Part shown: piece by piece, positions 18,594-28,663 of the stretch
How positions within the stretch are numbered: the stretch's first letter is position 1
Layout of the letters: each line of letters opens with the position of its first letter
DNA from: Mycobacterium stomatepiae
Lineage (GTDB): Bacteria; Actinomycetota; Actinomycetes; Mycobacteriales; Mycobacteriaceae
Direction: 5' to 3'
DNA length: 64,000 nt
Assembly: GCF_010731715.1 (NCBI RefSeq)
Contig: NZ_AP022587.1
Span: forward strand, 5,518,001 to 5,582,000
Position numbers and translations under genes: made by a program
Notes under the pieces: generated by a model
Database searches by the model: none
The model's input: only the letters and a program-made list of their open reading frames with translations
Told to the model about the DNA's origin: nothing

Positions 18594-19810
18594 GCGCGCT
18601 CCGCGAGGTCGTCATCTGCGAGCCCGTCCGGACGCCGATCGGCGGCTACGGCGGCATGTTCTCCTCACTCAGCGCCGTCGACCTCGGCGTCACCGCGCTG
18701 AAAGGGTTGCTCGACCGGACCGGGCTGGCTCCCGATGCCGTGCAAGACGTGATTCTCGGCCACTGCTATCCCAACAGCGAGGCGCCCGCGATCGGACGCG
18801 TGGTGGCGTTGGACGCCGGGCTGCCGGTGACGGTGCCCGGCATGCAGGTGGACCGTCGCTGCGGGTCGGGTCTGCAGGCCGTCATTCAGGCGGGCCTGCA
18901 GGTGGGCGCCGGTGACAGCGACCTCGTCGTTGCCGGGGGATGCGAAAGCATGAGCAACGTCGCCTTCTACTCGACCGACATGCGCTGGGGAGGGGCCCGC
19001 AGCGGCGTCCAGGTGCACGACGGGCTGGCCCGCGGGCGCACCACCGCCGGTGGCCGCCACTACCCGGTTGCCGGCGGGATGCTCGAGACCGCCGAGAACC
19101 TGCGCCGCCAGTACGGCATAACACGCCAGGAGCAGGACGAGCTCGCCGTGCGCTCGCATCAGCGCGCCGTGGCCGCGCAGAAGGACGGTGTGCTGACCTC
19201 GGAAATAATCCCGGTGACCATCCCCGGTCGACAGGGCGACGACGTGATCGACACCGACGAGCATCCCCGCGCCGACACCTCCGTGGAGTCGTTGAGCAAG
19301 CTCAAACCGGTTCTGCGCAAAGATGATCCGGAAGCGACGGTCACGGCCGGCAACTCCAGCGGCCAGAACGACGCCGCGTCGATGTGTGTGGTGACCACGC
19401 GGGACACGGCGGTCGAGCATGGGCTGACCCCGCTGGTCCGCATCGTGTCGTGGGGGATGGCGGGGGTGGCGCCCAACATCATGGGTATCGGCCCGGTGCC
19501 CGCTACCGAGGTGGCGCTGGCCAAGGCCGGCCTGCAGCTGTCCGACATCGATCTGATCGAGCTCAACGAGGCCTTCGCCGCGCAAGCATTAGCGGTGACC
19601 CGCGAATGGAATTTCGGCACTGGCGATTTCGACCGAACCAACGTGCACGGCTCGGGCATCTCACTCGGTCACCCGGTCGGCGCGACCGGCGGACGAATGC
19701 TCGCCACATTGGCGCGCGAGCTCAACCGTCGCCAGGCGCGCTACGGGCTGGAGACCATGTGCATCGGCGGTGGGCAAGGGCTGGCCGCGATATTCGAAAG
19801 GATTGCCTGA
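18590..19810 (+). CDS. Acetyl-CoA acetyltransferase (thiolase)
   Basis: A 406-residue thiolase that cleaves 3-oxoacyl-CoA with CoA. All three catalytic residues are present: Cys91 in DRRCGSGLQ, His361 in [10 protein letters not shown] and Cys391 in [18 protein letters not shown] and [11 protein letters not shown] are also seen. The ATG overlaps the fabG2 stop. With fabG2 upstream and a FadE downstream, the operon encodes most of a beta-oxidation turn, lacking only an enoyl-CoA hydratase. Confidence 0.93.
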   Translation: MSALREVVICEPVRTPIGGYGGMFSSLSAVDLGVTALKGLLDRTGLAPDAVQDVILGHCYPNSEAPAIGRVVALDAGLPVTVPGMQVDRRCGSGLQAVIQAGLQVGAGDSDLVVAGGCESMSNVAFYSTDMRWGGARSGVQVHDGLARGRTTAGGRHYPVAGGMLETAENLRRQYGITRQEQDELAVRSHQRAVAAQKDGVLTSEIIPVTIPGRQGDDVIDTDEHPRADTSVESLSKLKPVLRKDDPEATVTAGNSSGQNDAASMCVVTTRDTAVEHGLTPLVRIVSWGMAGVAPNIMGIGPVPATEVALAKAGLQLSDIDLIELNEAFAAQALAVTREWNFGTGDFDRTNVHGSGISLGHPVGATGGRMLATLARELNRRQARYGLETMCIGGGQGLAAIFERIA

Positions 19811-19811
19811 C

Positions 19812-20996
19812 GTGCGACCGCTCAGCGGGATTACCGTCATCGAGATATCCAGCTTCGTCGCCGCTCCACTGTGCGGTGTGACGCTGAATCAGCTTGGCGC
19901 ACAGGTAATCCGCGTCGATCCGATCGGCGGCGCCTCGGACGTCAAGCGCTGGCCGCTGGCCGCGGACGGCACGTCGATCTACTGGACCGGGCTGAACAGG
20001 GGGAAGCGCTCGGCCACCATCGACGTCCGCTCGCCCGAAGGGCAAGAGCTGGTCCAACGTCTGGTCACCGACGGTGACGGCATTGTCGTGACCAACGCGG
20101 TGCTGCCCTGGCTTAGCCATGATGTGTTGGCGGCCAAACGTTCCGATGTCATCCACGTGCAGCTGCTCGGGCGCGGCGACGGGTCGACCGGGGTCGACTA
20201 CACCGTCAACGCCGCCGTCGGCTATCCGCTGGTCACCGCTCCCGCCAACCAGGCCGGTCCGATCAATCACGTGCTGCCCGCCTGGGATGTGTGCTGTGGG
20301 CTGTATGCGGCGTTGGCGGTCGTCTCCGCGGTGCACCGCCGAGAGCGCTCGGGCGAGGGCGCGCGGATCACCCTCGCGCTGGAAGATGTCGCGCTGGCCA
20401 CGGCGGGCAATCTGGGCTTGCTGACCGAGCCTCAGGTGATCGGTACCCAGCGCGAGCGGCTGGGCAATGCCATCTACGGCCAGTACGGCCAGGACTTCAC
20501 CAGTTCCGACGGGGTGAGGTTCATGGTTGTTCTCTTGACTCCCAGGCATTTTCGCGACATGGTCGAGGTGACCGGAACCGGGTCCGCGCTGGCCGCGCTG
20601 GCCGAGGCGCTGGGTGCGGACTTCAACACCGAAGGCGACCGGTACCGATACCGCGACGTGCTGTCCGGGTTGTTCGCCACGTGGTTCGCCGATCATCCTG
20701 CCGAACAGGTCACCGCGGCGCTGTCGAAGACCACCGTGCTGTTCGAGCGCTACCGTACCTTCGCGCAGGTGGTCGAAGACCCGAAAGTGACTGACAATCC
20801 CCTGTTTTCCCGGCTGGACCAACCGGGCGTCGGCGAATATCTGGCCACCGGGCTGCCGGCCGCGTTCGACGGGGCTCATGCCTACAGCCAGCCCGCGCCC
20901 ACGCTGGGCCAGGACACCGCCGATGTCCTCGGCCAGCGCCTGGGATTGACGCCCGCCGACATAGAGCGGCTCGCCAGCGCCAAGACGATCGGCTGA
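19812..20996 (+). CDS. CaiB/BaiF-type CoA transferase (class III)
   Basis: A 394-residue family III CoA transferase, which moves CoA between carboxylic acids through an aspartyl-CoA thioester. The N-terminus PLSGITVIEISSFVAAPLCG and the RVDPIGGASD block are typical; the probable catalytic aspartate lies in VLPAWDVCCGLYAA (about 155-168). The GTG at 19812, one base after the thiolase stop, is the natural start because homology begins there. It may activate the substrate of this operon as a CoA ester. Confidence 0.88.
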   Translation: MRPLSGITVIEISSFVAAPLCGVTLNQLGAQVIRVDPIGGASDVKRWPLAADGTSIYWTGLNRGKRSATIDVRSPEGQELVQRLVTDGDGIVVTNAVLPWLSHDVLAAKRSDVIHVQLLGRGDGSTGVDYTVNAAVGYPLVTAPANQAGPINHVLPAWDVCCGLYAALAVVSAVHRRERSGEGARITLALEDVALATAGNLGLLTEPQVIGTQRERLGNAIYGQYGQDFTSSDGVRFMVVLLTPRHFRDMVEVTGTGSALAALAEALGADFNTEGDRYRYRDVLSGLFATWFADHPAEQVTAALSKTTVLFERYRTFAQVVEDPKVTDNPLFSRLDQPGVGEYLATGLPAAFDGAHAYSQPAPTLGQDTADVLGQRLGLTPADIERLASAKTIG

Positions 20997-21007
20997 AGGG
21001 ACCGCGC

Positions 21008-22201
21008 ATGACCAGGCTCGCCCAAACCCTCGGGCTGACCGAGATTCAAACCGAAATCGTGACCACGGTACGGCAATTCGTGGAGAAGGAAGTCATCCCG
21101 CACGCGGCCGAACTCGAACGTGCCGATACCTACCCGCAGGACATCGTCGATCAGATGCGCGACATGGGCCTGTTCGGCCTGATGATCCCCGAAGAGTACG
21201 GCGGGCTGGGGGAGTCGCTGCTGACCTATGCGCTGTGCGTCGAGGAGCTGGCGCGCGGCTGGATGAGCGTGTCCGGTGTGCTCAACACCCACTTCATCGT
21301 CGCGTACATGCTGCGCCAGCACGGCACCGACGAGCAACGGCAGCGCTTCCTGCCCCGGATGGCGACCGGCGAAACCCGCGGCGCCTTTTCGATGTCGGAG
21401 CCGGAGCTGGGTTCTGATGTGGCCGCGATCCGTACCCGGGCCCGGCGCAATTCCGACGGCACCTACACGATCAACGGCCAGAAGATGTGGCTCACCAACG
21501 GTGGCAGTTCCACCCTGGTGGCAGCGCTGGTACGCACCGACGAGGGCGCCGACAAGCCGCACCGGAACTTGACCGCCTTTCTCGTCGAAAAGCCAACGGG
21601 CTTCGGCGAAGTCATTTCCGGCCTGCGAATTCCCGGCAAGATCGACAAGCTGGGCTACAAGGGCATCGACACGACCGAGATGATTTTCGACGGGTATGTG
21701 GCCAGCGCCGACGATGTGCTCGGCGGTGTCACCGGGCAGGGCTTCTTCCAGATGATGGACGGCATCGAGGTCGGTCGGGTCAACGTGTCGGCGCGCGCGT
21801 GTGGAGTCGGGATACGTGCGTTCGAGCTCGCGGTGCGCTACGCGCAACAACGTGAGACGTTCGGCAAGCCGATCGCCGAACACCAGGCCATCGCCTTCCA
21901 GTTGGCCGAGATGGCGACCAAAGTCGAAGCCGCGCACCTGATGATGGTCAACGCGGCACGGCTGAAGGATTCGGGCGAGCGCAACGACGTCGCCGCCGGC
22001 ATGGCGAAATACCTGTGCAGCGAGTACTGCACCGAGGTCACCCAACAAAGCTTCCGGATCCATGGTGGCTACGGCTACTCCAAGGAATACGAGATCGAGC
22101 GGCTGATGCGCGACGCGCCGTTCCTGCTGATCGGTGAGGGAACCAGCGAAATTCAGAAGAGCATCATCAGCAAGCGACTACTCGCCGAATACCAGGTGTG
22201 A
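21008..22201 (+). CDS. Acyl-CoA dehydrogenase (FadE)
   Basis: A 397-residue acyl-CoA dehydrogenase, complete and canonical. Key blocks are IPEEYGGLGES, AFSMSEPELGSD, QKMWLTNGG, the middle segment QQRETFGKPIAEHQAI and the C-terminal RIHGGYGYSKEYEIERL. The catalytic glutamate is about Glu377 in IGEGTSEIQ. It follows the CoA transferase by 11 bases and precedes the GntR gene by 4. It supplies the first oxidation of the pathway in this operon. Confidence 0.92.
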   Translation: MTRLAQTLGLTEIQTEIVTTVRQFVEKEVIPHAAELERADTYPQDIVDQMRDMGLFGLMIPEEYGGLGESLLTYALCVEELARGWMSVSGVLNTHFIVAYMLRQHGTDEQRQRFLPRMATGETRGAFSMSEPELGSDVAAIRTRARRNSDGTYTINGQKMWLTNGGSSTLVAALVRTDEGADKPHRNLTAFLVEKPTGFGEVISGLRIPGKIDKLGYKGIDTTEMIFDGYVASADDVLGGVTGQGFFQMMDGIEVGRVNVSARACGVGIRAFELAVRYAQQRETFGKPIAEHQAIAFQLAEMATKVEAAHLMMVNAARLKDSGERNDVAAGMAKYLCSEYCTEVTQQSFRIHGGYGYSKEYEIERLMRDAPFLLIGEGTSEIQKSIISKRLLAEYQV

Positions 22202-22205
22202 AGCG

Positions 22206-22895
22206 ATGAGAGTTCCGGATTTCGCTGCGCGGCCTCAACTTTCCGAGGACGTCGCGCGGATTATCCGCGGGCGGATATTCGATGGCGCCTACGCCGCGGG
22301 GTCTTACGTTCGCCTGGATCAGCTGGCGGCCGAGTTGGGGATCAGTGTGACTCCGGTCCGCGAGGCGCTGTTCGCGTTGCGAGCGGAAGGGCTGATCGCC
22401 CAGCAGCCTCGCCGCGGCTTCGTGGTGTTGCCGGTCACCAGTCGAGACGTCACCGACGTCGCAAGCGTGCAGGCGCACGTCGGTGGGGAGCTGGCCGCGC
22501 GGGCCGCGGTCAACATCAGTCCCGAGCAGCTGCGTGAGCTCAAGGACCTCCAGGCTCAGCTGGAACGGGCCTATTCCGGCGACGACCACGAGCGGATTGT
22601 GCGGCTGAACCATGAGTTTCACCGGGCCATCAACGTGGCGGCGGACTCACCCAAGCTCGCACAGCTGATGTTGCAGATCACCCGCTACGCTCCCGAATCG
22701 GTCTTTCCCTCGATCGAGGGCTGGCCGAGCCAGTCGATCAAGGACCATCGGGACATCCTGGCCGCGCTCGAGATTCATGACGACAAACTGGCGCGCGCCG
22801 CGATGTCCGAACATCTTGCTGCCGGTGCGGTTCCGTTGATCGATCACCTCGTGTCCCGTGGTGTGGTGTCGGACGAGGGCCGCGCGACCCGTTGA
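22206..22895 (+). CDS. GntR-family regulator (FCD/FadR type)
   Basis: A 229-residue transcription factor. The N-terminal winged helix-turn-helix covers about residues 8-75 (DQLAAELGISVTPVREALFA), followed by an all-helical FCD ligand domain with metal-binding histidines likely in LNHEFHRAINVAA and IKDHRDILAAL. It is the last gene of the fabG2 operon. GntR/FCD regulators usually sense acyl-CoA or organic acids and repress their own operon. The palindrome at 17790-17804 is the candidate operator. The ATG at 22206 is four bases after the fadE stop. Confidence 0.88.
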   Translation: MRVPDFAARPQLSEDVARIIRGRIFDGAYAAGSYVRLDQLAAELGISVTPVREALFALRAEGLIAQQPRRGFVVLPVTSRDVTDVASVQAHVGGELAARAAVNISPEQLRELKDLQAQLERAYSGDDHERIVRLNHEFHRAINVAADSPKLAQLMLQITRYAPESVFPSIEGWPSQSIKDHRDILAALEIHDDKLARAAMSEHLAAGAVPLIDHLVSRGVVSDEGRATR

Positions 22896-22967
22896 CCCGC
22901 TTAAGCGGAGCGTGTGCATCTGCTTTGGGAGGTTGTTGCGCAGACCGTCAAGGAATAGGCTGCGGAT

Positions 22968-23336
22968 ATGCCCCTCAGGTTCGCTCTGCGCGTGACGGCC
23001 GCGTTCGTGACCTGTGCCGTCGTGGTCTCGTTGGCGCCGCCGGCCTTTGCTGACCCGCTCGACCCGATCCCCGGCAACGGCGTCTTCGTCGTCGGTCCCG
23101 ACATCGCACCGGGCCTGTACCGGACGGCCGGTTCGGCGTCGGTGTTCGGGGTTTGGATCAACAATGTGCCGACCCAGGACTCGATGTGTGCGTGGTTCAC
23201 CTACAGCACGCCCGACGCGAACAAGGAGCATGTGCTCCAGACGAACATCTCTGTCGGCCCGATGTTCGCGAACATCAACACGTCGGTGAAGGCATTCGAG
23301 TCGCAGAACTGCCAACCCTGGACGCGGGTCCCCTAA
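22968..23336 (+). CDS. Small secreted protein (Rv1352-like)
   Basis: A 122-residue exported protein. A signal peptide is clear at about 1-29 (LRVTAAFVTCAVVVSLAPPA then AFA-DP). The mature part has GVFVVGPDIAPGLYRT and two cysteines (SMCAWFT and QNCQPW) that could form a disulfide. It resembles the M. tuberculosis hypothetical Rv1352, which also follows the fabG2 region. Function is unknown. Its stop overlaps the end of the convergent fadD gene. Confidence 0.82.
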   Translation: MPLRFALRVTAAFVTCAVVVSLAPPAFADPLDPIPGNGVFVVGPDIAPGLYRTAGSASVFGVWINNVPTQDSMCAWFTYSTPDANKEHVLQTNISVGPMFANINTSVKAFESQNCQPWTRVP

Positions 23337-24862
23337 GGACGGTTCGCTTCGGCCAGCATCTCGCGCAGCCGACGGATGTCGACCTTGCCGGTACCGCCGC
23401 GCGGCACGGCGTCCTCGGAGTCCAGCAGTAGCCACACCGTCGGCACCTTGAAGGCGCTCAGCACGGCCCGCGCGGAGTCGCGCACCTGCTCGGCGCTCAG
23501 CGCGTGCTGACGGCACACCACCGCCGCGCCCACCCGGTCACCCGCGGCGCCCGGCACATTGGTGACGAAGACGTTGTCGATGCCGTCGACCGTGCGCAGC
23601 GCGCGCTCGACCTCGCTCGGGTAGACGGTCGCGCCGCTGACCTTGAACATGTCGTCGGATCGCCCGTGATAGAACAGGAATCCATCCTCGTCGAGATGGC
23701 CGAGGTCGCCGGTCGGATAAAAGCCATCGACGGTAAACAGCTCTTCGCGGCTGCGGCCGCATATGCCGCGCAGCGTGTGCGGTCCGCGGAGCTGGATCAT
23801 GCCGGCTGTTCCGGCGTTCACAGGCTCGCCGCTGTCGGTGTCGACAATGCGAACTTCCATGCCCGCGAACGGCTTTCCGCAGCTACCCCATGCCGACGCG
23901 GGCATATCCGTGTCCGCGGGATAGCCGCAGTACGGCCCGAATGTCTCCGTCATGCCGAATAGCGTCGCCCGCGCCCCGGGTTGGGCGCGCTGCTCCGGCG
24001 GCAGCAGGGCTTCCAGGCTGCCCGGCCGCAGTGCCGAGAGGTCGACGCCGGCCGAGCTCGCGTGCCGAGCCAGCGCCTCGGCCTGATCGGGCCAGCCGCG
24101 AAACAGGTTGACCCGCTCGCCCTCCGGTAGTCGCAGCGTGGTTTCGGGCCGGGGGATCTCTTCGGTGACCAGGGTTGCCCCGGCCAGCAGGGCGGACAGG
24201 ATTCCGCTGCCGAATCCGCCCACCCAGAAGAACGGCATCGGCAGATACAGGCGGGTATCGGAGCTGATGCACCGTGCCGCGAGACCCGACTGCACGGCAC
24301 CCAGCGCACTGCCGTGGGAGTGCACGACTCCCTTGGGTGTTCCGCTGCTGCCGGAGGTGAACATGATGACCAGCGGATCGGCGCGGGTGACGGTCGCGGT
24401 CATGGCGTCGATGATCTCGCGCGCGCGATCACTCGCCATGGCCTCGTCGAGCTGTCCTGTCGACCAAACCTGGCGCAGCGCGGGCAATTCGGATCGCCGT
24501 GGTGCCACTTCGTCCAGATAGCGGTGGTCGCGGAATTCGTCGGCACTCACTAGGAATTGCACGGCCGCGACGCGCAGCTGTGCGACGAGTTCGCCGGCCT
24601 GCAACAACGTGCTCAACGGAACCAATACCGCGCCAATGCGGGTCAGTGCCACGGCGACCTGTACCCAGCGGGAGCTATTGGGCATGACCAATCCCACTCG
24701 GGTGCCTTTGCCCACGCCGGCCTCGACGAAGGCGGCAGCCAAATCTCGCGTGGTCGAATCGAGTTCGCGGTAGCTGATCCGAGCCGTGGGGTCGATCACC
24801 ATCGGTTTATCCCCGTCGTGGGCGGCTCGACGCCGCACCAACTGGTCGATGGTGCTAGGCAT
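23333..24862 (-). CDS. Acyl-CoA synthetase (FadD), third of three tandem copies
   Basis: A 509-residue ANL enzyme that should make an acyl-CoA from a carboxylic acid, ATP and CoA. Motifs: MFTSGSSGTPKGVVHSHG (about 168-185), FGMTETFGPYCG, GDLGHLDEDGFLFYHGRSDD (about 406-425) and a C-terminal GGTGKVDIRRLRE with the catalytic lysine. It overlaps the upstream fadD by 8 bp and is the last gene of the minus-strand operon that begins at 30321. It is complete, unlike the first fadD of the operon. Confidence 0.88.
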   Translation of the reverse strand: MPSTIDQLVRRRAAHDGDKPMVIDPTARISYRELDSTTRDLAAAFVEAGVGKGTRVGLVMPNSSRWVQVAVALTRIGAVLVPLSTLLQAGELVAQLRVAAVQFLVSADEFRDHRYLDEVAPRRSELPALRQVWSTGQLDEAMASDRAREIIDAMTATVTRADPLVIMFTSGSSGTPKGVVHSHGSALGAVQSGLAARCISSDTRLYLPMPFFWVGGFGSGILSALLAGATLVTEEIPRPETTLRLPEGERVNLFRGWPDQAEALARHASSAGVDLSALRPGSLEALLPPEQRAQPGARATLFGMTETFGPYCGYPADTDMPASAWGSCGKPFAGMEVRIVDTDSGEPVNAGTAGMIQLRGPHTLRGICGRSREELFTVDGFYPTGDLGHLDEDGFLFYHGRSDDMFKVSGATVYPSEVERALRTVDGIDNVFVTNVPGAAGDRVGAAVVCRQHALSAEQVRDSARAVLSAFKVPTVWLLLDSEDAVPRGGTGKVDIRRLREMLAEANRP

Positions 24863-26420
24863 CGAAGAGCTTCCGCAGTCGCCTCATGTCGACCTTGCCG
24901 CTGGACATCAGCGGCACGTCGGCGCGGGCCACGGTGACGAACCGCCTGGGGATCTTGTACACGGACAGTTCGGATTTGAGTCGCTCGCGCAACGCCGCGT
25001 CGTCGTACGCCGCGGCACCGTCCGGGCAGACCAATACCGCGGCGACGAGGTGTCCGCGTCGCGCGTCGGGCAGACCGACGACGTAGGCCGGTACCCCGCC
25101 GGTGACCTTGGTGATGGCCCTCTCCACCTCGGCGGGCGAGACATTGGCGCCGGCCGTTTTGATCATCGCGTGCAGTCGGCCGACGAAATAGACGAATCCG
25201 TCGGCGTCCGTTCGCACCAAATCGCCCGTGTGCAACCAGCCGTCGGCGTCGAAGCACTCTTCCCGCGCACGCTTGTGGTAGCCCTGCATCACATACGGTC
25301 CGCGGATGCAGAGTTCGCCGACCTCGCCGATGGCGACTCGTCGACCCGTGTCGGTATCGACCACCATCGTGTCGAATCCGGGTGCGGGCTCGCCGAACGA
25401 CCCACGTCGCACCTCGGGCTGGTCGGATTCATCGTCGCCAATCAGTACGACGCTGCCGGCCTCGGTCATGCCGAGCATGTTGTGCCGCAGTTCCGGGTCG
25501 GCCGGCCTGGTGTCGGGCGCCATGATCGGGTAGAGATTGCCGCGCCGCGTCGACGAGAGATCACGCTCGGCGTAGCTCAGGTGGTCGGCGAGGTGCGCGA
25601 TGCCGGCCACGAATCCGTTGGTCATGGTTGGCTTTTCGGCTTCCAGCAGGTCGAGTATGGCGCCCGCGTCGGAGGCGTTGGAGCACACCAGTGTCGATCC
25701 CGCCACCACGGTGGCGAGCACCCCGAACGCGAACCCGCCGATCCAGAAGAACGGCGAATTGCAGAACAGTTTGTCCGCCGCGGTCAAACCGCGAATCATG
25801 TTGAGGTTGCGCTGATGTCCGAGCAGCGCGGTATGTGTGTGCACGACACCCTTGGGGGTGCTGGTGGATCCCGACGTGTAGACGATCGCGAGCGGATCGC
25901 AGCCGCAGACGTCGGACTCCATCGCATCCAGGAGTGCGGGATCGACGCTTCCGCCGCGCTCGTATACCGGCCCGTGGGAGATCGCGACGTGGCGCAGTTG
26001 CGGGGCGGCGGGGGAAAACACCCGGGACTCGAGATCCGCGTCCGAAAGAATCTCGGCCAGTCGCTGCGCATAGTCGTGGGAGCGAAACGACCTCGCGGCC
26101 AACAGGATTTCGGCATCGCTGTCGACCAGCTGCTCGCGCATCTCACGAGCGGTGACGAACGTCGAGAACGGGACCACCACGGCGCCGATTCGCGCGGCGC
26201 CCAGCATCGCGATGACGAAGTCGGGGCCGTTGGGATAGAGCACCCCGACATGGGTCCCCTTGCCCGCGCCCAGGGCGACCAGGCCGCGGGCCAGCTCCGC
26301 GGACCGGGCATCGGCGTCGGCGTAGCTGATCCGCTCGGCATCGCAGACGAGCAGGGGGTGGCTGCCGCGCGAGCGGGCTTGACGTCGCAGGACTTCGGCG
26401 ACGGTGAAATCACCGGGCAT
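24855..26420 (-). CDS. Acyl-CoA synthetase (FadD), second of three tandem copies
   Basis: A 521-residue acyl-CoA synthetase. Motifs: VYTSGSTSTPKGVVHTHT (about 175-192), LGMTEAGSVVLIG, GDLVRTDADGFVYFVGRLHA and the terminal SSGKVDMRRLRKLF with the adenylation lysine. The ATG at 26420 overlaps the preceding gene by 11 bp; codons upstream in the same frame are arginine-rich antisense to that gene and do not belong to it. It is intact and probably translated together with the next fadD. Confidence 0.87.
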   Translation of the reverse strand: MPGDFTVAEVLRRQARSRGSHPLLVCDAERISYADADARSAELARGLVALGAGKGTHVGVLYPNGPDFVIAMLGAARIGAVVVPFSTFVTAREMREQLVDSDAEILLAARSFRSHDYAQRLAEILSDADLESRVFSPAAPQLRHVAISHGPVYERGGSVDPALLDAMESDVCGCDPLAIVYTSGSTSTPKGVVHTHTALLGHQRNLNMIRGLTAADKLFCNSPFFWIGGFAFGVLATVVAGSTLVCSNASDAGAILDLLEAEKPTMTNGFVAGIAHLADHLSYAERDLSSTRRGNLYPIMAPDTRPADPELRHNMLGMTEAGSVVLIGDDESDQPEVRRGSFGEPAPGFDTMVVDTDTGRRVAIGEVGELCIRGPYVMQGYHKRAREECFDADGWLHTGDLVRTDADGFVYFVGRLHAMIKTAGANVSPAEVERAITKVTGGVPAYVVGLPDARRGHLVAAVLVCPDGAAAYDDAALRERLKSELSVYKIPRRFVTVARADVPLMSSGKVDMRRLRKLFDA

Positions 26421-27854
26421 GGTCGCGCCGTGCCGCTGACTCTTCGAAGAAGCGCCGGATCTCGCCCAGGTCGGCCTTGCCCGACGGGGTGCGCGGGATT
26501 GAGCCGACGATCGCGATCTCGGTGGGAATCTCGTAGCGGGCCAGCCGCGTTCGCAGATACCGCACCAACGCGTCGGTATCGGTGACCTCGCGCAGTTCGA
26601 CCATCGCGACCGGCGTCTCACCCAGCCGGGCGTCGGGCCGCCCGATCACGGCCGCGCCCGCCACCGCGGGGCGGCCCTCCAGCGTGACACGGACGTCGTC
26701 GGGCATCACCTTGAACCCGCCCCGGATGATCGCCTGATCAGCCCGCCCGACAATCCAGAGGAAGCCGTCGGCGTCGATGCGCGCCAAATCCGTGGTCCGC
26801 ATCCACTGCATCGATCGCCCCAGCTGTCCCGGCTTGACCTCCAGCAGCCCGACCCGGTCCGCCTCGAGTGGCGTGCCCGCGTCGTCGACCACTCGCAGCC
26901 GCGCGCCGGGGTTGGCCCGCCCGACGCTGCCGCGTTTGGAGGGCCAATACTTCCGGTAGTCGGCCAGGGTCCAGCCCGCCACACCGCCACCGAATTCCGT
27001 AGCGGCATAGGAGCTCAAGACGGGAATGCCGTATTTCTCGGTGAACGCGTCGGCGTCGTCGGCCGACAGCGGGGCGGTGCCGCAGGTGACCGCGCGGATG
27101 CCCTCCAGGTCGGCCCGCGACAGCTCGGAATGCAACACCGTCCGCAACGCGGCCGGCACCAGCGATACCGCCCGGGCCCGCGCGTTGAGCTCGAAGCGTT
27201 CCAGTAACACGAAGGATCTCGCCTCGGTGACACACTGCAGCACTCGGAAGACACCGCCGATGTGCACCAGCGGCGAGTTCATGATCGCAACACCGCGGCG
27301 CAGCTCCCGAGGGGGCGGTGCGTGATCGGGCTCCGGACCCAGCACGCTGCGCGCCAGCATGTCGTAGCTCAGGTCGATTCGCTTGGGCGGACCCGTCGTT
27401 CCGCTGGTCAGCATTCGCACCGCGACTTCCGTTGCGGCAGTTTGTCCGTCGTAATCGGTCAACGACTGGGCGTGGAGGCTCTCGGAAATCGGTAGGGTCT
27501 GCGTGCCGGGGCCGACCAGCGTGGCCAGGTCGTCGGGCTCGCCGACCACCAGGGGCAGTCGCAGCGCGGCGATATCGTCGCGGGTGCGCTCGTCGCCCCG
27601 CGCCGGGTTGATGGTGACCACGGTTCCGCCGGCCAGCAGCACGCCGAGGAACGCCGCCACCTGGCCCGGCCGGTTGCGCAGCAGCATCCCGATCGCGGTG
27701 TGGTCGCCGTGTTGGGCCGTCTCCGACGCCAGCGCCGGGCCGCATCGCCGATCTGCCCCCACGACAGCCAGCGACCTTCGTACTCGATCGCCGGTGCCCC
27801 CGGCTGCAGATCCAGCACCTGCCCGATGCGTCGACTCAGCGGATGACGGCCCAT
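26410..27854 (-). pseudogene. Acyl-CoA synthetase (FadD), frameshifted near the N-terminus
   Basis: The first 40 residues (MGRHPLSRRIGQ through SWGQIGDAAR) are read from the ATG at 27854, which overlaps the upstream gene in an ATGA junction. The remainder (ALASETAQHGDHTAIG onwards) is in another frame. One base, most likely a G:C pair in the GGG run at 27736-27738, is missing relative to an intact frame. The body has the expected MLTSGTTGPPKRIDLSY, SSYAATEFGGG, IVGRADQAIIRGG and TPSGKADLGEIRR motifs. With the shift the start codon yields a short nonsense product. Sequencing error is possible, but neighbouring genes are also broken. Confidence 0.85.
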
Positions 27855-28663
27855 CAGCGGATCTTTGGTTCGGCGCCCTTGCCGTCGGCGGCCCGCTGCG
27901 CCGCCAGTTCGGCGGTGCCCAGCGGATTGCCCAGCCGGGTGTAAATCAGCCCCTGCTCGAGCGCGGCGCGGTAGGGCCTGTCCAGCGATTCCCAGATCGC
28001 CTTGACGGTGCCCTGGGTCGCCGACGGCGGCTTGGCCGCGATCGCTGCGGCGATCTCATGGGCGCGGCCCCACAACTGACCGGTCGCGACCACCTCGGAC
28101 ACCAAGCCGATCCGCAACGCGGTGTCGGCGCTGACCCGTTCGTCGTTGCCCATCAATGCAATGCGCAACGTCTCGCCCAGGCCGATGCGGCGCATCAGCC
28201 CGATCGGCTCCAGCGCGCACACCAGACCGGCCGAGACGTGTGAGTCGAAAAACGTTGCGTCCGCCGAGCAGATGACCACGTCGGATTCGTTGATGAAGTA
28301 GAACGCCCCCGCGGTGCACATGCCCTGAACCGCGCACACCACCGGCTTCCACAGCTTCTGCCACTTGGGGCTGAGCAATTCACCGGGATCCTAGTGATTC
28401 CACACGTTTTCGGGCTGCCCGTAGGGCGTCTTTATGTCCAGCCCGGCGCTGAAAGCCCGGTTGCCGGCGGCCCGCAGCACCACCGCATGCACCGACTGGT
28501 CGAGTTTGACGACGCGCCAGGCCTCGGTCATCTCCTCACACATGGTGCGGTTGAACGCATTGAGCTGATCGGGACGATTCAGCGTGATAGTGGCGACGTG
28601 GTCGCCCGCGTCGACGTCGAGGAGAATGGTTTCGAACGACGGGGTACTCAACGGCATTGCCAA
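27854..28663 (-). pseudogene. Enoyl-CoA hydratase with an in-frame amber codon
   Basis: A crotonase-family gene of 270 codons, the right family size, interrupted by one TAG at 28391-28393. Before it lie residues ending YGQPENVWNH; after it the same frame continues DPGELLSPKWQKLWKPVVC. The crotonase oxyanion-hole segments (NRAFSAGLDI; VQGMCTAGAFYF) fall on either side of the stop. A CAG to TAG change would explain it. Downstream in the same frame an alternative start at 28378 could make only a C-terminal fragment. It overlaps the genes on both sides, as in an operon. Confidence 0.85.

Noticed and set aside
24786..26585. A 599-codon plus-strand frame antisense to fadD
   Set aside because: Shadow of a true fadD that has all ANL motifs; this frame has none.
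27459..27854. A separate 131-residue minus-strand gene
   Set aside because: Only its first 40 residues make sense and they are the N-terminus of the frameshifted fadD; the rest is out-of-frame.
28391..28393. TAG as pyrrolysine or a programmed recoding site
   Set aside because: No pyrrolysine system is known in mycobacteria and no structure or shift signal is visible. Random decay explains it better.
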